Part shown: piece by piece, positions 15,320 through 18,019 of the stretch
How positions within the stretch are numbered: position 1 is the first letter of the stretch
Layout: each line of letters begins with the position of its first letter
Assembly: GCA_030605665.1 (NCBI GenBank)
Contig: JAUWHW010000049.1
Span: forward strand, 1 to 18,019
Reading direction: 5' to 3'
Source: Dehalococcoidia bacterium
GTDB lineage: Bacteria > Chloroflexota > Dehalococcoidia > GIF9 > AB-539-J10
DNA length: 18,019 nt
Made by a program: the position numbers and the translations under genes
Notes under the pieces: model-generated
Told to the model about the DNA's origin: nothing
The model's database searches: none
Seen by the model: only the letters and a program-made list of their open reading frames with translations

Positions 15320-15396
15320 AGGAAGGTATTAAGAGAGTTACTGTCAGGAGTCGGCAGGTAAGAATTCCAGACAGCTAAGTAGGTGCTTAATTATGT

Positions 15397-15447
15397 GTAG
15401 GTGCGGGCCTAAAGGCCCGCACCTCGAGGCTAAAGCCTTGATGCTAC
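15397..15447. repeat. Double-hairpin palindromic element with CTAAAG loops, copy 2
   Basis: Bounded by GTAG (15397-15400) and CTAC (15444-15447). Inside are a perfect 9-base stem GTGCGGGCC-TAAA-GGCCCGCAC (15401-15422) and CGAGGC-TAAA-GCCTTG (15425-15440). The reverse complement of the element at 9381-9428 has the same order of stems and shares CGAGGCTAAAGCCT exactly, so the two are homologous. Confidence 0.85.
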
Positions 15448-15515
15448 AAATCCCGTTTCCCATCAACCCCAGCGGATCAAGATGATACAGTAACTGGTGA
15501 CCTTACCTTTAAAAA

Positions 15516-15543
15516 GGGGCAAGCTCTTCAAGAAACTTGCCCC
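15516..15543. repeat. GGGGCAAG/CTTGCCCC hairpin
   Basis: A perfect 8-base stem with a 12-base loop. No T-run follows on the plus strand. On the minus strand the stem is followed by TTTTTAAAGG, so it could act as a terminator for leftward transcripts of the relic gene to its right. Confidence 0.5.
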
Positions 15544-15559
15544 TTGCTCCGTCACATGT

Positions 15560-15655
15560 CTCTCCCTCGAAGGGAGAGGTTAGCTGAGGGTGAATTTCCC
15601 TTCTGTCATTACGAGGCATCCCGAGCAAAGCGAGGGATCTGCCGTGGCAATCTCT
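15560..15655. repeat. CTCTCCCT hairpin followed by a 'GTCATTACGAG...GGCAATCTC' type dispersed repeat
   Basis: CTCTCCCT (15560-15567) and AGGGAGAG (15571-15578) form a perfect stem with loop CGA. From about 15605 the text GTCATTACGAG, CGAGCAAAGCGAGGGATC and GTGGCAATCTC follows. I recognise this as a repeat common in intergenic DNA of several environmental lineages. Recognition is from memory and not searched. Confidence 0.6.
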
Positions 15656-15666
15656 CAAGCCTAGCT

Positions 15667-15822
15667 CTAAGCTCTGCGGCGCCTTAAGGTGAACCAAGTT
15701 AGGCCACCAGCTATAAGCGCTGCCAAAGCAATCCAGGGCATCACAACGCCTACTTTGTTGACAGGGAACGCCTCGCCGCCTACAGGAGCAAGCTGACTTC
15801 CGGGTCCTTGGCCACAAAAGTC
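15667..15822 (-). pseudogene. Orphan C-terminal membrane-anchor tail of a secreted/surface protein
   Basis: The minus-strand frame after a stop at 15823-15825 encodes 51 residues with no start codon. It ends in PVGGEAFPVNKVG, then a hydrophobic stretch (MPWIALAALIAGGLTWF), then LRRRRA and a stop. A short polar motif, one membrane span and a basic end are the layout of C-terminal sorting or anchoring tails, and I associate this VGGE..PVNK..PW version with exported proteins of Dehalococcoidia. The protein that should precede it is missing. Upstream, a ribosome site and ATG (15931) open a 30-residue frame ending at 15839 in a different frame, so this may be a gutted gene retaining only its ends. 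Confidence 0.6.
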
Positions 15823-15838
15823 TTAATCCAACCATGAG

Positions 15839-15931
15839 CTATATCAAGACCGAGAATAAGAAGCAGGCTGAAGCCTTTGATAGACTGGAGTTTGGCGCAA
15901 TGAATTTAACGGCATAATAAAGAAGCCGCAT
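15839..15931 (-). CDS. Possible 30-residue ORF with ribosome site, or 5' remnant of the anchor-tail gene
   Basis: An AGGAG at 15942-15946 precedes ATG 15931 by 10 bases. The 30 codons end at TAG 15839-15841. The product is moderately hydrophobic at both ends and I recognise no family. It lies 16 bases before the open anchor-tail frame but is offset by one base. Confidence 0.25.
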   Translation of the reverse strand: MRLLYYAVKFIAPNSSLSKASACFLFSVLI

Positions 15932-16038
15932 GATAGCGAAACTCCTGAGGTGTTTATGTTGAAATGATGAAACGCGGGGTATGTCAAGTAGTTTTGGTCT
16001 CTTTGGAAAATGAGGAAAAGACTGAACTTCTTCAAAAG

Positions 16039-16068
16039 TTGAGCTAGCTAGACCTGTGTTGCTATACT
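16039..16068 (+). promoter_or_regulatory. Candidate promoter of the rnc operon
   Basis: TTGAGC (16039-16044) and TATACT (16063-16068) are 18 bases apart. The expected start near 16075 leaves a leader of about 12 bases that consists mainly of the AGGAG ribosome site (16075-16079). Confidence 0.65.
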
Positions 16069-16086
16069 TAGGATAGGAGCTGCAAT

Positions 16087-16785
16087 ATGATTGATTGGAA
16101 TGCCTGCCAGAGAGCCTTAGGGATATACTTTAATGACCCATCTTTACTGGAACAAGCTTTTATCCACCGCTCTTACCTTAATGAAAATCCCGACTTCGCT
16201 CTGCCCAGTAACGAGCGATTGGAGTTTTTAGGCGATGCTATCCTTGGCTTCATAGTGGCTGAAGAGCTATATAGCGAATTTCCCAAGCTACCCGAAGGAG
16301 AACTAACTACAATTCGTGCTTCTCTAGTTCGTCGCCAAACATTGGCTAAGGTGGCTTCTTCATTCAAACTGGGCCATTGGCTTTTACTGGGGCAGGGTGA
16401 AGAGATAAGCGGGGGAAGGGAAAGAGGAAGCAACTTGGCAAATGCCGCGGAAGCGCTAATTGGAGCTATATACCTGGACCAAGGGTTATGTAAAGCCAAG
16501 GAATTCATCCTCAGGCAACTTAAGCCTTTTCTAGAGAAAACAAAACGCGGAGAGATAACCCCCAATTACAAAGCATTGTTACAAGAGCTTGTTCAAGGTG
16601 AGAAACTTTCACCTCCAATGTACCACGTGATAGAAGCCACTGGTCCTGACCATGACAAGCAATTCACTGTAGAGGTACTTATAGAGGACAAGATACTGGG
16701 CAGAGGCATAGGGAAAAACAAGAAAGCTGCCGAAATGGAGGCAGCGTACTCTGCTTGGAAAAAATTGAGGTGCAGCCATGGGTAA
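16087..16785 (+). CDS. rnc: Ribonuclease III
   Basis: A double-strand RNA endonuclease for rRNA and mRNA processing. The 232 residues hold an N-terminal nuclease domain with the signature NERLEFLGDA (42-51; Glu43, Glu46 and Asp50 match the E. coli metal-site residues Glu38, Glu41 and Asp45) and EALIGAIYLDQG from Glu122. A dsRNA-binding domain spans about 158-227, ending GIGKNKKAAEMEAAYSAWKKL. The residue aligning with E. coli Asp114 is Asn119 (NLANAAEAL), a metal-ligand position that is usually Asp. ATG 16087 has AGGAG 7 bases upstream. The 3' end overlaps the next gene by 8 bases. Confidence 0.95.
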   Translation: MIDWNACQRALGIYFNDPSLLEQAFIHRSYLNENPDFALPSNERLEFLGDAILGFIVAEELYSEFPKLPEGELTTIRASLVRRQTLAKVASSFKLGHWLLLGQGEEISGGRERGSNLANAAEALIGAIYLDQGLCKAKEFILRQLKPFLEKTKRGEITPNYKALLQELVQGEKLSPPMYHVIEATGPDHDKQFTVEVLIEDKILGRGIGKNKKAAEMEAAYSAWKKLRCSHG

Positions 16786-16927
16786 GCGAGATTACAGATG
16801 GAGAGAGACAAAGAAACCTAAGAAGGGTGCCAAAAAGGCGCAGATGTCCTCCGAGTTCATGCCACCCACAGAGGTAGAAGTAATTAAGAAGAAGAGAAAG
16901 GTAAGCACTGAGGAATACGAGGAATAG
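16778..16927 (+). CDS. Small basic protein of 49 residues, function unknown
   Basis: ATG 16778 lies inside the last codons of rnc, so translation may be coupled. The product has a Lys/Arg-rich N-terminal half (KKPKKGAKKA), a central MPPTEVEVIKKKRK and an acidic tail (STEEYEE). There is no membrane segment and no cysteine. I recognise no named family. Its position inside an otherwise compact operon, 4 bases before the next start, and its amphipathic charge layout argue that it is real. RNA binding alongside RNase III is a guess from charge and location only. Confidence 0.7.
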   Translation: MGKRDYRWRETKKPKKGAKKAQMSSEFMPPTEVEVIKKKRKVSTEEYEE

Positions 16928-16931
16928 TTAA

Positions 16932-17855
16932 GTGGCAGCTTACCTGGAACTCTGCCATAGCGGCAAATTAAAAGAAAGAATAAAGCTAGCCAGAGCCTTA
17001 TTACAAAATTGTCACCTTTGCCCTCGCCACTGTAGCGTAAATCGCCTCGAGGGTGAGGTGGGTGCGTGTCGCACATCCCACAAAACTATAGTCTCTAGTT
17101 ACGGTCCTCACTTCGGGGAAGAAGCACCGCTGGTAGGCAGACATGGCTCAGGTACTATTTTCTTCGCCAACTGCAATCTGAGATGTCTTTTCTGTCAAAA
17201 TTATTCCATAAGCCAGCTAGGCGAAGGGGAAAAAGCGAGCAAGGAAGAGTTAGCTTATATGATGCTCTCCCTTCAAGCTCAGGGATGCCATAACATCAAC
17301 CTGGTATCACCCACACATGTGGTCCCCCAAATTCTAGAGGCGCTAGAAATAGTAGCGGAATCGGGATTACGTCTCCCCCTGGTGTATAACTCGGGAGGTT
17401 ATGATTCAGTAGAGACTTTAAACATCCTCGATGGCATTATTGATATTTACATGCCTGACATGAAGTATAGCGATGAAAGAGTTGCCAGGGAACTATCAGG
17501 GATTGAAAACTATCCTTCAGTGAACAGAGCAGCAGTTAAGGAAATGCACCGTCAAGTAGGTGACTTGAAAATCGACGAAGAGGGAGTAGCTCAACGAGGG
17601 CTTCTAGTGCGTCATCTAGTCTTGCCCCATGGCTTAGCAGGAACGGAAGAGGTGGTAAATTTCGTTAGTGAAGAAATCTCCCCAAATACTTATATCAACA
17701 TCATGGCTCAATATCACCCATGTTACAAAGCCTATGATATTCCAGGTTTAGCACGACCAATTTCGAGAGCAGAATTTCAGGAGGCTGTAGAGCTAGCTCA
17801 GCAAGCAGGATTGAATCGGCTGGATAGAGCCCGACCTATAATTGTGAGGTTATAA
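16932..17855 (+). CDS. PflX-type radical SAM Fe-S protein (COG1313)
   Basis: 307 residues starting at GTG 16932, with GAGGA about 9 bases upstream. An N-terminal cysteine set (CHLCPRHC at 27-34 and Cys46) suggests an extra metal or cluster site. The radical SAM motif CNLRCLFC follows at 81-88 (Cys81, Cys85, Cys88). Next come SPTHVVPQILEAL, NSGGYDSVETL, YMPDMKY, MHRQVGDL, RGLLVRHLVLPHGLAG and a YHPCYKA segment, all typical of the PflX family. Members resemble pyruvate formate-lyase activases, but their substrate is not established, and no glycyl radical enzyme is in the window. It should not be confused with AmrS of the AmmeMemoRadiSam set, a related but distinct group. Confidence 0.88.
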   Translation: MAAYLELCHSGKLKERIKLARALLQNCHLCPRHCSVNRLEGEVGACRTSHKTIVSSYGPHFGEEAPLVGRHGSGTIFFANCNLRCLFCQNYSISQLGEGEKASKEELAYMMLSLQAQGCHNINLVSPTHVVPQILEALEIVAESGLRLPLVYNSGGYDSVETLNILDGIIDIYMPDMKYSDERVARELSGIENYPSVNRAAVKEMHRQVGDLKIDEEGVAQRGLLVRHLVLPHGLAGTEEVVNFVSEEISPNTYINIMAQYHPCYKAYDIPGLARPISRAEFQEAVELAQQAGLNRLDRARPIIVRL

Positions 17856-17856
17856 A

Positions 17857-18019
17857 ATGGCAGAGATGGCCCGTCTTTCAGCCAAAGTTTATGGCCGCGT
17901 GCAGGGCGTTTTCTTTCGCTATTTTGTACGGAATATAGCTAGAAACCTGGAGTTAAAAGGTTATGTATGCAACCTGCCCAGCGGCGATGCTGTAGAGATT
18001 CAAGCTGAGGGAGATAAAC
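17857..18019 (+). CDS. acyP: Acylphosphatase, 3' end cut off by window edge
   Basis: Hydrolyses the carboxyl-phosphate bond of acyl phosphates. About 54 of the usual 90 or so residues are visible. The diagnostic GRVQGVFFRYFVR (12-24) contains the phosphate loop and catalytic Arg. The second catalytic residue, normally Asn in G.V.N, is present as YVCNLPSGD (39-47). I prefer ATG 17857, which has GAGGT 8 bases upstream, over the internal ATG 17866. It follows the radical SAM gene by one base and closes the visible rnc operon. Confidence 0.93.
   Translation, partial: MAEMARLSAKVYGRVQGVFFRYFVRNIARNLELKGYVCNLPSGDAVEIQAEGDK

Larger units (their letters stand above)
15283..16086. other. Divergent argF/rnc intergenic region with stacked repeats and gene relics
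   Basis: This 804-base gap contains, left to right, the argF promoter, the CTAAAG-loop double hairpin, a GGGGCAAG hairpin, a CTCTCCCT hairpin, a palindromic 'GTCATTACGAG' type repeat, the relic of a surface-protein tail (15667-15822), a short minus-strand ORF with a ribosome site (15839-15931) and the rnc promoter. From about 15947 to 16036 I see nothing I can name. Confidence 0.7.

Noticed and set aside
15509..15835. Minus-strand open frame of 108 codons in the argF/rnc gap
   Set aside because: It passes through three hairpin repeats in a non-biological frame. The real signal is the anchor tail in another frame (15667-15822).
16932..17855. AmmeMemoRadiSam enzyme AmrS
   Set aside because: The extra N-terminal cysteine set and PflX-type motifs (MHRQVGDL, RHLVLPHGLAG) fit COG1313, and no AmmeMemo partner genes are adjacent.

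Overview
The window is mostly ordinary bacterial chromosome. The gene set, the short-M-domain ClpC, the dispersed GC-rich palindromes and a C-terminal tail of the type 'PVGGE..PVNK..PWIALAAL..RRRR' all remind me of Chloroflexota, probably the Dehalococcoidia. That assignment is recognition by eye, not a search result. Composition is moderate in GC and I see no plasmid, phage, CRISPR, transposase or integrase gene.

Layout. Positions 1-9119 are all read leftwards. A partial SAM methyltransferase runs off the left edge, preceded by proC and leuS (proline synthesis; leucyl-tRNA charging), a predicted lipoprotein nitroreductase, a pyruvate-kinase-C-terminal-like protein (COG1751 type), tRNA-Ala(GGC), a VTT/DedA-type membrane protein and clpC. 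A 649-base divergent gap then separates clpC from rightward dnaJ. Next comes a 507-base convergent gap holding a decayed four-helix-bundle (S23/IVR family) gene. A tight leftward operon argF-der-plsY-gpsA follows (arginine synthesis, ribosome assembly GTPase, and the first steps of phospholipid synthesis). An 804-base divergent gap, filled with hairpin repeats and the orphaned C-terminal anchor of a surface protein, leads to a rightward operon: rnc, a 49-residue basic protein, a PflX-type radical SAM enzyme, and the start of acyP, which runs off the right edge.

How the genes fit together. PlsY and GpsA are consecutive functions: GpsA makes glycerol-3-phosphate and PlsY acylates it. ClpC (with a ClpP-docking IGF loop) and DnaJ are protein quality control genes placed back to back. 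Candidate promoters with good -35/-10 boxes can be read for dnaJ, argF, rnc and tRNA-Ala. argF, and less clearly leuS, look leaderless.

I found no convincing new multi-gene system. The items most worth a second look are a palindromic repeat family whose stems vary while a CTAAAG loop stays constant, two same-orientation repeat copies bracketing clpC, the eroded four-helix-bundle cassette, the orphan surface-anchor tail, the HPLP motif in ArgF, and the small basic protein downstream of rnc.
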